From assembly GCF_003574625.1 (NCBI RefSeq), contig NZ_QNUJ01000010.1:124001-188000 (forward strand): 64,000 bases of DNA, written 5' to 3'. Shown here one piece after another: positions 25,137-33,831 of this stretch (position 1 is its first letter; each line of letters begins with the position of its first letter). The translations under genes were made by a program, and so were the position numbers. The notes beneath the pieces were generated by a model. The model searched no databases, was not told the DNA's origin, and saw only the letters and a list, made by a program, of their open reading frames with translations. This DNA is from Shinella zoogloeoides (GTDB taxonomy: Bacteria > Pseudomonadota > Alphaproteobacteria > Rhizobiales > Rhizobiaceae).

Positions 25137-26530
25137 ATTGCATGCTTCATCGCCCGGGCGAGGACCTCGTAGACCCGCGGGTCCTGCATGTGGGCGACAT
25201 TGAAGCGCATGAAGCCGGTCGCGCTCTGCGAGATGCTGAAGACGTTGCCGGGGGCGAGGACCACGCCGTCGGCGACGGCGGCCTGGGCGACGAGCGCCGA
25301 ATCCAGCCCTTCCGGCAGGCGGCACCAGAGGTTGAAGCCGCCGCGCGGCAGGAGCCAGGGTTCGATGCCGAGCCGCTGCAGCCGCTCCACCGTCTCGCGC
25401 CGCACCCGCACCAGCCGGCGGCGCAGCTCCTCCATGTGCTTGCGATAGCCGCCACCCGACAGCATGTGGGCGATGATCTCCGCGGAGATCGGGTTGGGCC
25501 CGCCGAAATTGGTGGCGATCTGGAGATCGACCAATCCCTCGATCCAGTCCGGCCGCGCCGCGATATAGCCGCAGCGCGCCGAGGCGGAGAGCGTCTTGGA
25601 ATAGCTGCCGATGCGGATGACGCGGGAAAGCCCGTCGAGTGCCGCAAGCCGGGTCGAGGGCTCCGGCTCGAAATCCGCGACGATCTCGTCCTCGACGATG
25701 GCCATGTCGATCGCGCCGGCGGCGTTGAGGAGCCGGTGGGCGACCTGCGGCGAGAGCGTGGCGCCCGTCGGATTGTGGATGGCGGAATTGGTGATGTAGA
25801 GCCGCGGCCGCGCGGCGGAAAGCTGCGCTTCGAAGGCGGCGACATCGGGGCCCGAGGTCGTATAGGGCACGCCGACGACACTCACCTGATGGGCCTTCAG
25901 CAAAGCCTGGAAATTGAAATAGCAGGGATCGTCGACCAGCACGGTGTCGCCCGGCCGCAAAAGGAAGCGGCAGATCAGGTCGAGCGCCTGCGTGCCCGTA
26001 TTGGTCAGCATCAGGTGGTCCGGTCCCGCCGCGATGCCGTCTTCGGTGAGGCGGCCGAGCAGCAGCCGGCGCAGCGCCGGCGAGCCGCGCGTGCTGCCGT
26101 AATAGGCGAGGAAGTCGCTGTCGCTGCGCGCAAGGCTGCGGATGGCGCGGCGCAGCGCCGCGTCCGGCATCCAGTCGGAAGGCAGCCAGCCGCAGCCCGG
26201 CTTGAGCACCGCTTCGCCCGCATCGAGCGCCTGCCGGGAGACCCAGAAGGGATCCACCGCCCGCGCCTTCGGAGTTTCCGCCGAAAGTTTCAGCGGCGGC
26301 TGGGCGCTGCTCGCGACATAGAAGCCCGAACCCCGCTGCGCCCGGATCAGCCCTTCCGCCGCGAGGCGGTCATAGGCCTCGACGACCGTCGAGGGCGAGA
26401 CGCCCATCGTCGCGGCGAAGCGCCGGATCGAAGGAAGCCGGTCGCCCGGGGCGAGGGCGCGGCCGGCAATGCGGCCGCGGATCGCCGCCATGACGTCGAG
26501 GGTCCGGCTTCCGGCGGAAAGTTCGGTCAT
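25133..26530 (-). CDS. MocR/GntR-type regulator with aminotransferase fold
   Basis: This 465-residue protein has an N-terminal GntR winged helix (about residues 10-75: DRLPSIRRFAATMGVSPSTVVEAYDRLAAEGLI). A fold-type I PLP domain follows, with the Schiff-base lysine in SYSKTLSASARCGYI and cofactor contacts in DDPCYFNFQ and NSAIHNPTGATLS. MocR proteins bind PLP or an amino compound to switch a nearby gene. The start at 26530 has GGAGAG seven bases upstream. The divergent EamA exporter 101 bp away, with an inverted repeat between, is the obvious target. Confidence 0.88.
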   Translation of the reverse strand: MTELSAGSRTLDVMAAIRGRIAGRALAPGDRLPSIRRFAATMGVSPSTVVEAYDRLAAEGLIRAQRGSGFYVASSAQPPLKLSAETPKARAVDPFWVSRQALDAGEAVLKPGCGWLPSDWMPDAALRRAIRSLARSDSDFLAYYGSTRGSPALRRLLLGRLTEDGIAAGPDHLMLTNTGTQALDLICRFLLRPGDTVLVDDPCYFNFQALLKAHQVSVVGVPYTTSGPDVAAFEAQLSAARPRLYITNSAIHNPTGATLSPQVAHRLLNAAGAIDMAIVEDEIVADFEPEPSTRLAALDGLSRVIRIGSYSKTLSASARCGYIAARPDWIEGLVDLQIATNFGGPNPISAEIIAHMLSGGGYRKHMEELRRRLVRVRRETVERLQRLGIEPWLLPRGGFNLWCRLPEGLDSALVAQAAVADGVVLAPGNVFSISQSATGFMRFNVAHMQDPRVYEVLARAMKHAI

Positions 26531-26531
26531 T

Positions 26532-26547
26532 GTATGGCTCTCCATAC
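26532..26547. promoter_or_regulatory. Candidate MocR operator
   Basis: The perfect inverted repeat GTATGG-CTCT-CCATAC overlaps the ribosome binding site of the MocR-type gene and lies in the divergent promoter region. A further copy of the half-site theme (CCAATACA) follows directly. Autoregulation plus control of the exporter gene is the natural reading. Confidence 0.55.
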
Positions 26548-26631
26548 CAATACAGTTTGCCATAATTGTACGGTTTTGTTCCTGCCGCCGCCAGTCCCCC
26601 CGATGTATCGAAAGGACGAATGCGAGGTATC

Positions 26632-27495
26632 ATGAAAACAGCGACGGACGGTTGGGGCAGCGGGCTGCTCGGGGTCATCATCTTCAGCGGATCGCTGCCG
26701 GCGACGCGCATCGCGGTATCCGGCTTTTCGCCGATCTTCCTGACATCGGCGCGCGCGGTCATCGCCGCGCTGCTCGGCGGCGCGCTGCTCTTCGTGCTGC
26801 GCCAGCCGAAGCCGTCGCGGGACGATCTCTTCTCGCTCGTCATCATCGCGCTCGGCGTCGTCGTCGGCTTTCCGCTGCTGACGGCGATTGCGCTGCAATA
26901 TATCACCTCGGCGCATTCGATCGTCTTCATCGGCCTCCTGCCGCTCTCCACCGCCGTTTTCGGCGTGCTGCGCGGCGGGGAGCGGCCGAAGCCGCTCTTC
27001 TGGCTGTTTTCCGTTCTCGGCAGCGCGACGGTGGTGGGCTTCGCGCTCAATTCCGGCGCGGAGGTATCGCTTGTCGGCGACCTGCTGATGGTCGCCGCCG
27101 TCGTCGTCTGCGGCCTCGGCTATGCGGAGGGCGCGGCGCTGTCGCGCCGGCTGGGCGGCTGGCAGGTCATCTCCTGGGCGCTGGTGCTGTCGCTGCCGGT
27201 GATGGTGGTGATCGGGCTCTTTCGGCTTCCCGAAAGCTGGGCCGGCATTGCCGGCGATGCCTGGGCGGGGCTCGCCTATGTCTCGGTCTTCAGCATGCTG
27301 ATCGGCTTCATCTTCTGGTATCGCGGCCTTGCCCTCGGCGGCATCGCGGCGGTCGGCCAGCTGCAGCTTCTGCAGCCCTTCTTCGGCCTGCTGCTCGCCG
27401 CCGGCCTGCTGCACGAGAAGGTGAGCCCGCTGATGGTCTTCACGACGCTCGCCATCGTGCTTTGCGTGGCCGGCGCGCGGAAGTTCGCCCGCTAG
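26632..27495 (+). CDS. EamA/DMT-family transporter
   Basis: This 287-residue inner-membrane protein has ten predicted helices in two EamA halves, the family arrangement of amino acid and metabolite exporters. The first half has RAVIAALLGGALLFVLR, and the second has FIFWYRGLALGGIAAVGQLQLLQPFFGLLLAA. The ATG at 26632 has GAGG six bases upstream; an ATG four codons earlier is an alternative. Control by the divergent MocR-type regulator suggests export of an amino acid or amine. The gene ends before a strong hairpin shared with the convergent beta-helix gene. Confidence 0.82.
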   Translation: MKTATDGWGSGLLGVIIFSGSLPATRIAVSGFSPIFLTSARAVIAALLGGALLFVLRQPKPSRDDLFSLVIIALGVVVGFPLLTAIALQYITSAHSIVFIGLLPLSTAVFGVLRGGERPKPLFWLFSVLGSATVVGFALNSGAEVSLVGDLLMVAAVVVCGLGYAEGAALSRRLGGWQVISWALVLSLPVMVVIGLFRLPESWAGIAGDAWAGLAYVSVFSMLIGFIFWYRGLALGGIAAVGQLQLLQPFFGLLLAAGLLHEKVSPLMVFTTLAIVLCVAGARKFAR

Positions 27496-27504
27496 CATGG
27501 TATC

Positions 27505-27536
27505 GCCATCCCCGCGGCCGGAGCCGCGGGGATGGC
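27505..27536. terminator. Hairpin between convergent genes
   Basis: A 14-bp perfect stem, GCCATCCCCGCGGC (27505-27518) with its complement (27523-27536) and loop CGGA, lies between two convergent stop codons. There is no U-tract on either side, so it may act as a weak bidirectional terminator or an RNA-stabilising end. Confidence 0.55.
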
Positions 27537-27546
27537 GTCATCGGCT

Positions 27547-29721
27547 TCAGCCGCAACGGGCGGCGAAGGTGGCGGGGCCGATCTCCTTGCCGTTCACGAT
27601 GAAGACCGAGCCGCCGGGCTGGTCGATCGAGCCGCTGAGGCCGCCGTTCCATGACGGATCGGATTTGCAATCGCGCGGGGTGTTCCTGACGGTGACGCTG
27701 CCGGCAAGGTCTTCCGTCGGCCCCATGAAGTAGAGGCCCGCCGTCCTGGCGTTGTCGATCACCACATTCTCGAAGGTGATGTCGGAGACCGGACCGCCCA
27801 TGAAGCCCCACTCGTCGCCATAGAGGAACATGCCGTAGGTGCCGGCATTGGTGATCGTCACGTTCTTCAGGTCGATGCCGGAGACCGGGTTGAAGAAGAT
27901 GCCGGCATTGGTGGTGCCGTCGATCTTCAGGCCGTCCACGCTGACATTCGTCGTCTGCGCCTCGTCCGGCAGCGTGGAGGCGGTGACGAGCATCAGGCCG
28001 TTGATGCCGCCCTTCAGCGACATGTCGGTGATCCGGACATTCGACGTGCCCTGCAGCACGACGAGGTCCATGTCGCGATCCTGCTTCGTGTTGTCGATCG
28101 TCACCCTGTTCATGGTCACGTCGTCGGCCGCGACGAGGAGGATGCCCTCGCGGCGCGAGCGGGTGATCGTCACATTGTCGATCGTGATGTTGCTGGCAAG
28201 GTCGGTGATCACCGGCGGCCAGTCGCTGTCGTCGATCGCGCTGCCGGCGAAGATGCCGTAGGTGACGTTGTCGATCGCCGTGTCGCGGACCGTGAGGTTC
28301 TTCGTGCCATGGGCGCTGATCGCGGCAAAGGGCGCGCGGTTCGGGTCGCCGACGGCAAATTCGCAAGTCGTGTTGTTGGTGCAGATGTAAAGGTCGTGGA
28401 TGGCGCTGTTCTCGATCACCGCGCCGTCGACGCGCGTCAGGCGGATGCCGTCCTGCGCGGTTCCCGAAACGTCGACCCGGTCGATGGTGAGGCCGGCCGT
28501 GCCGGTGCTGCCGATGCCGGCAAGCCCGCCGGTGACCGAAAGCGTGGAGAGCATGCTGTTCGAGGCCATCGTCACGACGTCCTGCGCCGGATCGTAGCCG
28601 GTCAGCGTCGTCGCCGCCCCGCTGTTGGTGAAGATGCCGCCGCTCCGGCTCGAAGCGCCGCGCAGCGCCAGCGTTCCCCCGCCGCCGAGCAGGGCCTGGC
28701 CCTCGCCGAGCATCAGCGAGCCGTCGAGGCCGATATTGCCGTCCGCCAGCACCAGCGCGCCGGTTCCTGCGCCGGCGAGGAGGGCGTTGATGGCCGCGGC
28801 ATCGCCGCTCGCGCCGGAAATGTTCAGCACGGTATCGACGGTCTGCCCGTTGAAGACGAAGACGGCGTCTTCCAGCGCGCCGCTCGCGGCGATCTCGGTG
28901 CGGATGCCCGCATTGCGTCGCACGGCCTGCGTCATGGGGTCGAACGGATCGACCGCTTCGCCCGCCGGCGCGCCGAACGGAATGCGAAGCCGCGCCATCA
29001 CGCCGCCGGTCAGCTTGTCCTCGTTGTCGTAGGCGGCGCTTGCGCCGAAGGCGAGCGTCGAGCCGGAAGGAAGGCCGGCGACATTGGCGATGGTGAGCTC
29101 CGCGCGCAGCTTGGCGCCGAACATGTCGCTGACATTGCGGCCGTCGTACCAGTAGCTTCCGGCGAAGAGCTTCAGCTCGGCGTTTCCGTCCGGCGAGATG
29201 CCGGGAACCTTGACGCCGACTTCGGCATCCGCGCCCGTGCGGCCTTCCTCGCGCCCGGCGCGGAATTTCAGCGCGCCGTTGCTGATGACGCCGCGGCCCG
29301 CCCCGTCGGCCGCCTTGCTGCCGTGCTGCGGCAGGTAGATGTTGGCGCGGGTCTCGAAGACCGGGCCGAGCGCCTCGGCGCCGAAGGAGAGCTGGTGGAA
29401 ATCGTTGCCATAGCTGGAGCTGAGATAGTCGTAATAGCCGTAGAGGCCGAACGTCCACTGGCCCGGCGCCCCGAAGCGGTAGCCCGCGCCGAGCGAGCCC
29501 TGCCGGATGCCGCCTTCGACGAAAGCGCCGCTGAGGTCGAGGAAGAACGCCTGGCCATCGTCGAGGCGGAACGGCAGCATGATGCCGAGATTGCCCGCCG
29601 CCTCGCCCCCGAGCCAACGGCCTTCGAATTCGGTGAAGCCACGAATATCGGTGGCATGGGCATGCGCGACCCCCACGGCCACCGCTGCTAGCGGCCCGGC
29701 TAACCCTTTAACAATGTTCAT
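27547..29721 (-). CDS. Inverse-autotransporter-like outer membrane beta-helix protein
   Basis: This 724-residue protein has a signal peptide ending near residue 24 (VGVAHAHA). An N-terminal domain of about 240 residues follows, with the pattern of the inverse autotransporter beta-barrel (IAT_beta): GAGYRFGAPGQWTFGLYGYYDYLSS..., then HQLSFGAEALGP and RANIYLPQHGS. The rest (about 290-724) is a parallel beta-helix rich in short N-[IV]-T-[IV] strands, such as NITIDNVTIT and DLKNVTITNAG. In intimin/invasin-type (type Ve) systems the barrel anchors the protein and the C-terminal passenger is exposed; here the passenger is a pectin-lyase-like helix rather than Ig-like domains. The start at 29721 has GGAG six bases upstream. 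A role in surface adhesion or glycan binding is an inference. Confidence 0.78.
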   Translation of the reverse strand: MNIVKGLAGPLAAVAVGVAHAHATDIRGFTEFEGRWLGGEAAGNLGIMLPFRLDDGQAFFLDLSGAFVEGGIRQGSLGAGYRFGAPGQWTFGLYGYYDYLSSSYGNDFHQLSFGAEALGPVFETRANIYLPQHGSKAADGAGRGVISNGALKFRAGREEGRTGADAEVGVKVPGISPDGNAELKLFAGSYWYDGRNVSDMFGAKLRAELTIANVAGLPSGSTLAFGASAAYDNEDKLTGGVMARLRIPFGAPAGEAVDPFDPMTQAVRRNAGIRTEIAASGALEDAVFVFNGQTVDTVLNISGASGDAAAINALLAGAGTGALVLADGNIGLDGSLMLGEGQALLGGGGTLALRGASSRSGGIFTNSGAATTLTGYDPAQDVVTMASNSMLSTLSVTGGLAGIGSTGTAGLTIDRVDVSGTAQDGIRLTRVDGAVIENSAIHDLYICTNNTTCEFAVGDPNRAPFAAISAHGTKNLTVRDTAIDNVTYGIFAGSAIDDSDWPPVITDLASNITIDNVTITRSRREGILLVAADDVTMNRVTIDNTKQDRDMDLVVLQGTSNVRITDMSLKGGINGLMLVTASTLPDEAQTTNVSVDGLKIDGTTNAGIFFNPVSGIDLKNVTITNAGTYGMFLYGDEWGFMGGPVSDITFENVVIDNARTAGLYFMGPTEDLAGSVTVRNTPRDCKSDPSWNGGLSGSIDQPGGSVFIVNGKEIGPATFAARCG

Positions 29722-29907
29722 AAATATCTCCAATTCGACAATCCGCAGCGCGGATGCGATCGGCGATATTATTCATGAGTTAAAGAATCAACTTTTAAAA
29801 TATCAAGGCCCGGACGGCATTGACCGCCGCACGGTCCGCCGGTGCCGGAAAGGATTTGGGAGGAGGGGTGCTAAAGGTTGAAAAACCAATCGTTAACCAT
29901 GTCGCAA

Positions 29908-29945
29908 AAAGGACGACCGCCCTTCCTGCCGGAAAGGGCGGTCGT
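29908..29945 (-). terminator. Rho-independent terminator
   Basis: A 12-bp perfect stem, ACGACCGCCCTT (29913-29924) with AAGGGCGGTCGT (29934-29945), is followed on the minus strand by CCUUUUUG. It ends the min operon transcript after the 61-residue gene. Confidence 0.85.
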
Positions 29946-29992
29946 TCAAAGGCGACAAAATGGCGCAGTTGCGACATCCGCCCCGCAGGGGC

Positions 29993-30178
29993 TCAGTTCG
30001 GCCTTGCGGGCGGCTCTTCGGGCGGGATCATGACGCCCGCCGCCTGCTCGCAGACTTCCACATGTCGTTCCAGCGCCTGGTTGGAGAGGATGGCGCTGAT
30101 GGTGGTGATGTCACGTCCCTGGTATTTGGGCATCCGTTGGACTGCCTTCAGTCTTTCCAGAAGCGCGAAACGGGTCAT
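29993..30178 (-). CDS. Small 61-residue protein downstream of minE
   Basis: I do not recognise this protein. It begins MTRFALLERLKAVQRMPKYQ and ends in a proline-rich tail (IPPEEPPARPN). It is charged, has one cysteine (EVCEQAAG), and has no membrane segment. Coding is supported by an excellent ribosome binding site (AAGGAG, six bases before the ATG) and by a strong terminator directly after the stop. It lies 139 bp after minE on the same strand, so it may be the last gene of the min transcript. Any role in division is only positional inference. Confidence 0.65.
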   Translation of the reverse strand: MTRFALLERLKAVQRMPKYQGRDITTISAILSNQALERHVEVCEQAAGVMIPPEEPPARPN

Positions 30179-30317
30179 GACATTCTCCTTGAACTTGGAT
30201 GTTGAAAATGGGGTATCGGCCCCCAATGGAGGCCGGTGGCGAGGTCGCTGTCCTTCGATGGTGCGGGATCGGTGCCCGGCATCCGCCAGATGCACGGGCG
30301 CGAGGGGAGGGCGGCCG

Positions 30318-30581
30318 TCAGGCCGCCTTCTTGGTGGGATCGAACGGGATCTCGATGTCGACGGCAAGCGTGGAGACCTGCGCGCCGCGTTCCATCTTGA
30401 TGGAAACCTTCTCGTCGTCGACCTGCATGTGCTTGGAAATCGCCTTCAGGATTTCGTCGCGCAGCTTGTTGACGAGATCCGAGTCGCCGGTGGAGGCCCG
30501 CTCGTGGGCGAGCAGCACCTGCAGGCGCTCGCGCGCTGCGGGGGCCGACTGGCCGCGGGAGAAGAAACGGAACGGGTTCAT
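30318..30581 (-). CDS. minE: Cell division topological specificity factor MinE
   Basis: This 87-residue protein has an N-terminal amphipathic membrane-targeting and MinD-binding part ([24 protein letters not shown]) and a C-terminal dimerisation domain. It stimulates MinD ATPase to restrict MinCD to the poles, so that the Z-ring forms at midcell. The start overlaps the minD stop (ATGA), the usual coupled arrangement. Confidence 0.95.
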   Translation of the reverse strand: MNPFRFFSRGQSAPAARERLQVLLAHERASTGDSDLVNKLRDEILKAISKHMQVDDEKVSIKMERGAQVSTLAVDIEIPFDPTKKAA

Positions 30582-31393
30582 GCCGCTTTCCTTCCGAAGA
30601 TCTTGCCGAGGAAGCTGCGCTTGTCGCCGGGGATGGTGACGGGCAGGGTTTCGCCCTTGAGGCGGCGGGTCGCTTCGAAATAGGCGAGTGCCGGGGCGCT
30701 GCGGCCGTCGGCGAGCGTCACGGGGGCGCCGACGTTCGACGCGCGCAGCACGTCCATGCTTTCCGGGATGATGCCGAGCAGCGGGATGGAGAGGATTTCC
30801 AGCACGTCGTCGACCTTCAGCATGTCGCCGCGCTCGGCGCGCACGGCGTCGTAGCGGGTCAGCAGCAGGTGCTTTTCGATGCGCTCGCCGTTCTCCGCCT
30901 TCAGCGTCTTGGAATCGAGAAGGCCGATGATGCGGTCCGAGTCGCGGACGGACGAGACTTCCGGATTGGTGACGACGATGGCGACGTCGGCATGGCGCAT
31001 GGCGAGCGTCGCGCCGCGCTCGATACCGGCCGGGCTGTCGCAGATCACCCAGTCGAAGGCGTTCTTGAGGGCCGCGATGACCTTCTCGACGCCTTCGGGC
31101 GTCAGGTTGTCCTTGTCGCGGGTCTGCGAGGCCGGCAGCAGATAGAGCGATTCCAGGCGCTTGTCGCGGATCAGCGCCTGCGTCAGCTTGGCCTCGCCCT
31201 GGATGACGTTAACGAGATCGTAGACGACGCGGCGCTCGGCGCCCATGACGAGGTCGAGATTGCGCAGGCCGACGTCGAAGTCCACGACGACGACCTTCTC
31301 GCCGTTCTGCGCCAGCGCGGCGCCCAATGCGGCCGACGACGTCGTCTTGCCGACGCCGCCCTTGCCCGATGTGACCACGATTACCTTGCCCAT
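30578..31393 (-). CDS. minD: Septum site-determining ATPase MinD
   Basis: This 271-residue ParA/MinD-family ATPase has a deviant Walker [13 protein letters not shown], at residues 9-20, and [17 protein letters not shown] and [13 protein letters not shown] as switch and Walker B regions. It ends in a short basic/hydrophobic tail ([14 protein letters not shown]) that fits the membrane-targeting helix. It binds membrane in the ATP form and recruits MinC. It has GGAGAGAC before the ATG and lies 26 bp after minC. Confidence 0.96.
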   Translation of the reverse strand: MGKVIVVTSGKGGVGKTTSSAALGAALAQNGEKVVVVDFDVGLRNLDLVMGAERRVVYDLVNVIQGEAKLTQALIRDKRLESLYLLPASQTRDKDNLTPEGVEKVIAALKNAFDWVICDSPAGIERGATLAMRHADVAIVVTNPEVSSVRDSDRIIGLLDSKTLKAENGERIEKHLLLTRYDAVRAERGDMLKVDDVLEILSIPLLGIIPESMDVLRASNVGAPVTLADGRSAPALAYFEATRRLKGETLPVTIPGDKRSFLGKIFGRKAA

Positions 31394-31419
31394 ATGTCTC
31401 TCCAGTCCATTGGATTTCG

Positions 31420-32163
31420 TCAGCCGAGTGCCGCGGCCTTGATTGTTTCGCCTTCCAGCCAGACCTGCCCGGGCTTGCCCCGCAGCTCCGGCTCCATGTC
31501 GTCCGCCGTCTTGTAGAACCCGTCGATGGCGATCAGCTCCGCCTCGAGCTTGCGGCAGAAGATGCGCGCCGAGGCATTGCCGGTGGACCCCGCCAGCGCC
31601 CGGCCGCGCAGGGGGCCGTAGACGTGGATGGAGCCGCCCGCGACGATCTCCGCCCCGGAGGCCACCGAGCCGATGATGGTGACGTCCCCCTCCGGGAAGA
31701 AGATCGACTGGCCCGAGCGCACCGGCCGCGAGACGACCAGCGATGGCGTCGTCTGAACCGGCGTCGCGGCGACGGGCGGGGCGCTCATGACCGGCTCTGC
31801 TGCTTCCACCGGCTCCGCGGGGGCCTTTTCCGGCGCCTCGATATCGGCGGCCGGGCGTCCGTCGGTCATGGCCGGCGGCATGTCGGGGCCGAGCAGCGAG
31901 GAGCGCGCGCCCTCGATGCCCATGACGCGCACATTGCGCGCATTGAGCTGGTCGACCAGCTCGCGCAGCTCCGCCCGGTCGATATCCAGTCCCTCGACGT
32001 CCAGCACCACCGGCCGGCGAAGGAAGAAGCCGGCCGAACGGGCGGCGAGGTCGTCGAGCCGCCGCAGCCAGTCCGCAAAGGGCAGCTCCGGGGTCAGCGC
32101 AAGCGCAAGGAAGGACCGCCCCTTGAGGCGGATCGGCCGGGGTTGAGTTAACACGTCAGTCAT
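31420..32163 (-). CDS. minC: Septum site-determining protein MinC
   Basis: This 247-residue FtsZ inhibitor has an N-terminal MinC_N domain (about 8-105), a proline/alanine-rich linker (about 115-145) and a C-terminal beta-helical MinC_C domain with GDVTIIGSVASGAEIVAGGSIHVYGPLRGRALAG. MinC_C binds MinD and copolymerises with it. The ATG at 32163 follows a weak ribosome site. It is the first gene of minCDE and has a CtrA-type site about 40-55 bp upstream. Confidence 0.94.
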   Translation of the reverse strand: MTDVLTQPRPIRLKGRSFLALALTPELPFADWLRRLDDLAARSAGFFLRRPVVLDVEGLDIDRAELRELVDQLNARNVRVMGIEGARSSLLGPDMPPAMTDGRPAADIEAPEKAPAEPVEAAEPVMSAPPVAATPVQTTPSLVVSRPVRSGQSIFFPEGDVTIIGSVASGAEIVAGGSIHVYGPLRGRALAGSTGNASARIFCRKLEAELIAIDGFYKTADDMEPELRGKPGQVWLEGETIKAAALG

Positions 32164-32204
32164 CTTGGTTAATTTTCGGTAGCTCCGGTGTAGCGGTGAA
32201 ATGG

Positions 32205-32219
32205 TTAACAAAAGGTTAA
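32205..32219. promoter_or_regulatory. CtrA-type binding site upstream of minC
   Basis: TTAA-CAAAAGG-TTAA matches the TTAA-N7-TTAA full site of the alphaproteobacterial cell-cycle regulator CtrA. A further TTAA half-site lies nearer the gene at 32169-32172. In Sinorhizobium the min genes are known to be in the CtrA regulon, so the site is credible. Confidence 0.7.
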
Positions 32220-32617
32220 TTTGCAGGTCAGGCTGGCGCGAGGCATGCCTTCCCGGCGGCGCGGACGGGAATATCGCGGGCGAAGGAAACGTGGAGGTAG
32301 ACGTGCCATATTCTTCGCGCCCGGTGCGGGTGGAAAAGGGGCTTTGCAAGGGGTTTGGGGGCGGCTGATTCGATCTTCGGGTCGGGCCGTTACAGGGAGC
32401 ATGGCTCTTCGGGTGTTCTCGCAGGCGGCCGGGCTGTCATATGGGAGGAGGGCAACGTCGAATTCCATATGAGATGGCCATGCGGGCGGGCGTGCCGCCC
32501 GCCCATGTGGAAACGGGGGAAAACGGCGCGGCCCGTTTCCCTTCAGGAAGAGCCGCAGGCAGGCGAAATAACCCGCTTCCCGCACGAAAACGCAGCGTTC
32601 CCCTTGCCCGCTGAGCC
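32220..32617. other. Intergenic stretch without a supported gene
   Basis: About 400 bp between minC and the AI-2E permease gene. Open frames here are short, lack ribosome sites and have no recognisable product. Two things are visible: an inverted repeat TCATATGG (32437-32444) / CCATATGA (32465-32472), and a GC-rich hairpin near 32485-32503. Neither has an obvious function. Confidence 0.6.
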
Positions 32618-32647
32618 TTGACCTTTCTCGGGCCCGCATCCTATCTC
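32618..32647 (+). promoter_or_regulatory. Candidate sigma-70 promoter for the AI-2E permease gene
   Basis: TTGACC (32618-32623) and TATCTC (32642-32647) are 18 bp apart and lie about 37 bp before the start codon. Confidence 0.5.
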
Positions 32648-32683
32648 GTCTCCAGACAGTGGCGGAACACGGGATAAAGCACG

Positions 32684-33805
32684 ATGGCAGCCCATATCAG
32701 CGGCGCGGGACTGAAGCGGCAGGCGGTGTTCTGGCTCATCGCGCTCGTTTGCTTCGTCCTCTTCCTGCTCGTCTTCTCCGATATCCTGCTGCCCTTCATC
32801 GCCGGCATGGCGCTCGCCTATTTCCTCGATCCGGTGGCGGACCGGCTGGAGCGCATCGGCCTGTCCCGCATGATGGCGACGGTGGTGATCCTCATCACCT
32901 TCGTCGTGCTCTTCGCGCTGTCGCTGATGATCGTCATCCCGCTGCTGGCGACCCAGGCCGCCGATTTCCTCGAAAAGCTGCCGGGCTACGTCACGCAGCT
33001 CCAGGAGCTGGTGGCGAGCTTCAATCCCGACCTCCTGCCCAAATGGATCAGCAGCCAGATGGGCACGATCAAGCAGAGCTTCTCCTCGATCCTCGCCGAG
33101 GGCGCGGGCTTCCTCGGCACGGTGTTCAAGCAGCTCTGGAATTCCGGCATGGCGCTGGTCAACATCGTCTCGCTGCTGGTCGTCACCCCCGTCGTCGCCT
33201 TCTATCTCCTGCTCGACTGGGACCGCATGATCGCCAAGGTGGACAGCTGGGTGCCGCGCGACTATGTCGACAATGTCCGCCAGATCGCTTCCGAGATGGA
33301 TGCGGCGATCGCCGGCTTCGTGCGCGGGCAGGGCTCCATCTGCATCATCCTCGGCCTTTACTACGGCATCGGCCTTTCCTTCGCCGGCCTCAATTTCGGC
33401 CTGCTGATCGGCCTCTTCGCCGGCCTCATCAGCTTCATACCCTATGTCGGCTCGCTGGTCGGGCTGGTGCTCGCCATCGGCGTCGCCGTCGTGCAGTTCT
33501 GGCCGGATTACTGGATGGTCGTGCTCGTCGCCGTCATCTTCTTCTCCGGCCAGTTCATCGAGGGCAACATCCTCCAGCCGAAGCTCGTCGGCTCGCGCGT
33601 CGGGCTGCATCCGGTCTGGCTGATGTTTGCGCTCGTCGCCTTCGGCGCGCTCTTCGGCTTCGTCGGGCTGATGATCGCGGTGCCGGCGGCCGCCGCCGTG
33701 GGCGTGCTTGTCCGCTTCGGCCTCAGGCGCTACCTTGACAGCGACCTCTATTACGGCAGCAGCAAGCCCATCCTTCTCGAAGAGAGCACGCCGGAAGACG
33801 AGTAG
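32684..33805 (+). CDS. AI-2E family (PerM-like) membrane permease
   Basis: This 373-residue inner-membrane protein has the layout of PF01594: two N-terminal helices (FWLIALVCFVLFLLVFSDILLPFIAGMALAYFLDPVADRLER), a central soluble region, then several C-terminal helices with FAGLINFIPYVGS-like (here FAGLISFIPYVGSLVG) and a conserved GSRVGLHPVWLMFALVAFGALFGFVGLMIAVP. Some members export autoinducer 2 or act as Na+/H+ antiporters; the substrate here is unknown. It is followed after 26 bp by hdaA on the same strand, an order I recall from other rhizobia. Confidence 0.85.
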   Translation: MAAHISGAGLKRQAVFWLIALVCFVLFLLVFSDILLPFIAGMALAYFLDPVADRLERIGLSRMMATVVILITFVVLFALSLMIVIPLLATQAADFLEKLPGYVTQLQELVASFNPDLLPKWISSQMGTIKQSFSSILAEGAGFLGTVFKQLWNSGMALVNIVSLLVVTPVVAFYLLLDWDRMIAKVDSWVPRDYVDNVRQIASEMDAAIAGFVRGQGSICIILGLYYGIGLSFAGLNFGLLIGLFAGLISFIPYVGSLVGLVLAIGVAVVQFWPDYWMVVLVAVIFFSGQFIEGNILQPKLVGSRVGLHPVWLMFALVAFGALFGFVGLMIAVPAAAAVGVLVRFGLRRYLDSDLYYGSSKPILLEESTPEDE

Positions 33806-33831
33806 GCGGCAGGAATCCAGAGTACCGAGTA

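Noticed and set aside
27505-27536. Classical Rho-independent terminator for both flanking genes
   Set aside because: The stem is strong but there is no U-tract on either strand, so I list it with reduced confidence.
32205-32639. Minus-strand frame of 144 residues upstream of minC
   Set aside because: No ribosome site, Pro/Arg-rich composition with no pattern, and it crosses the CtrA site and AI-2E promoter region.
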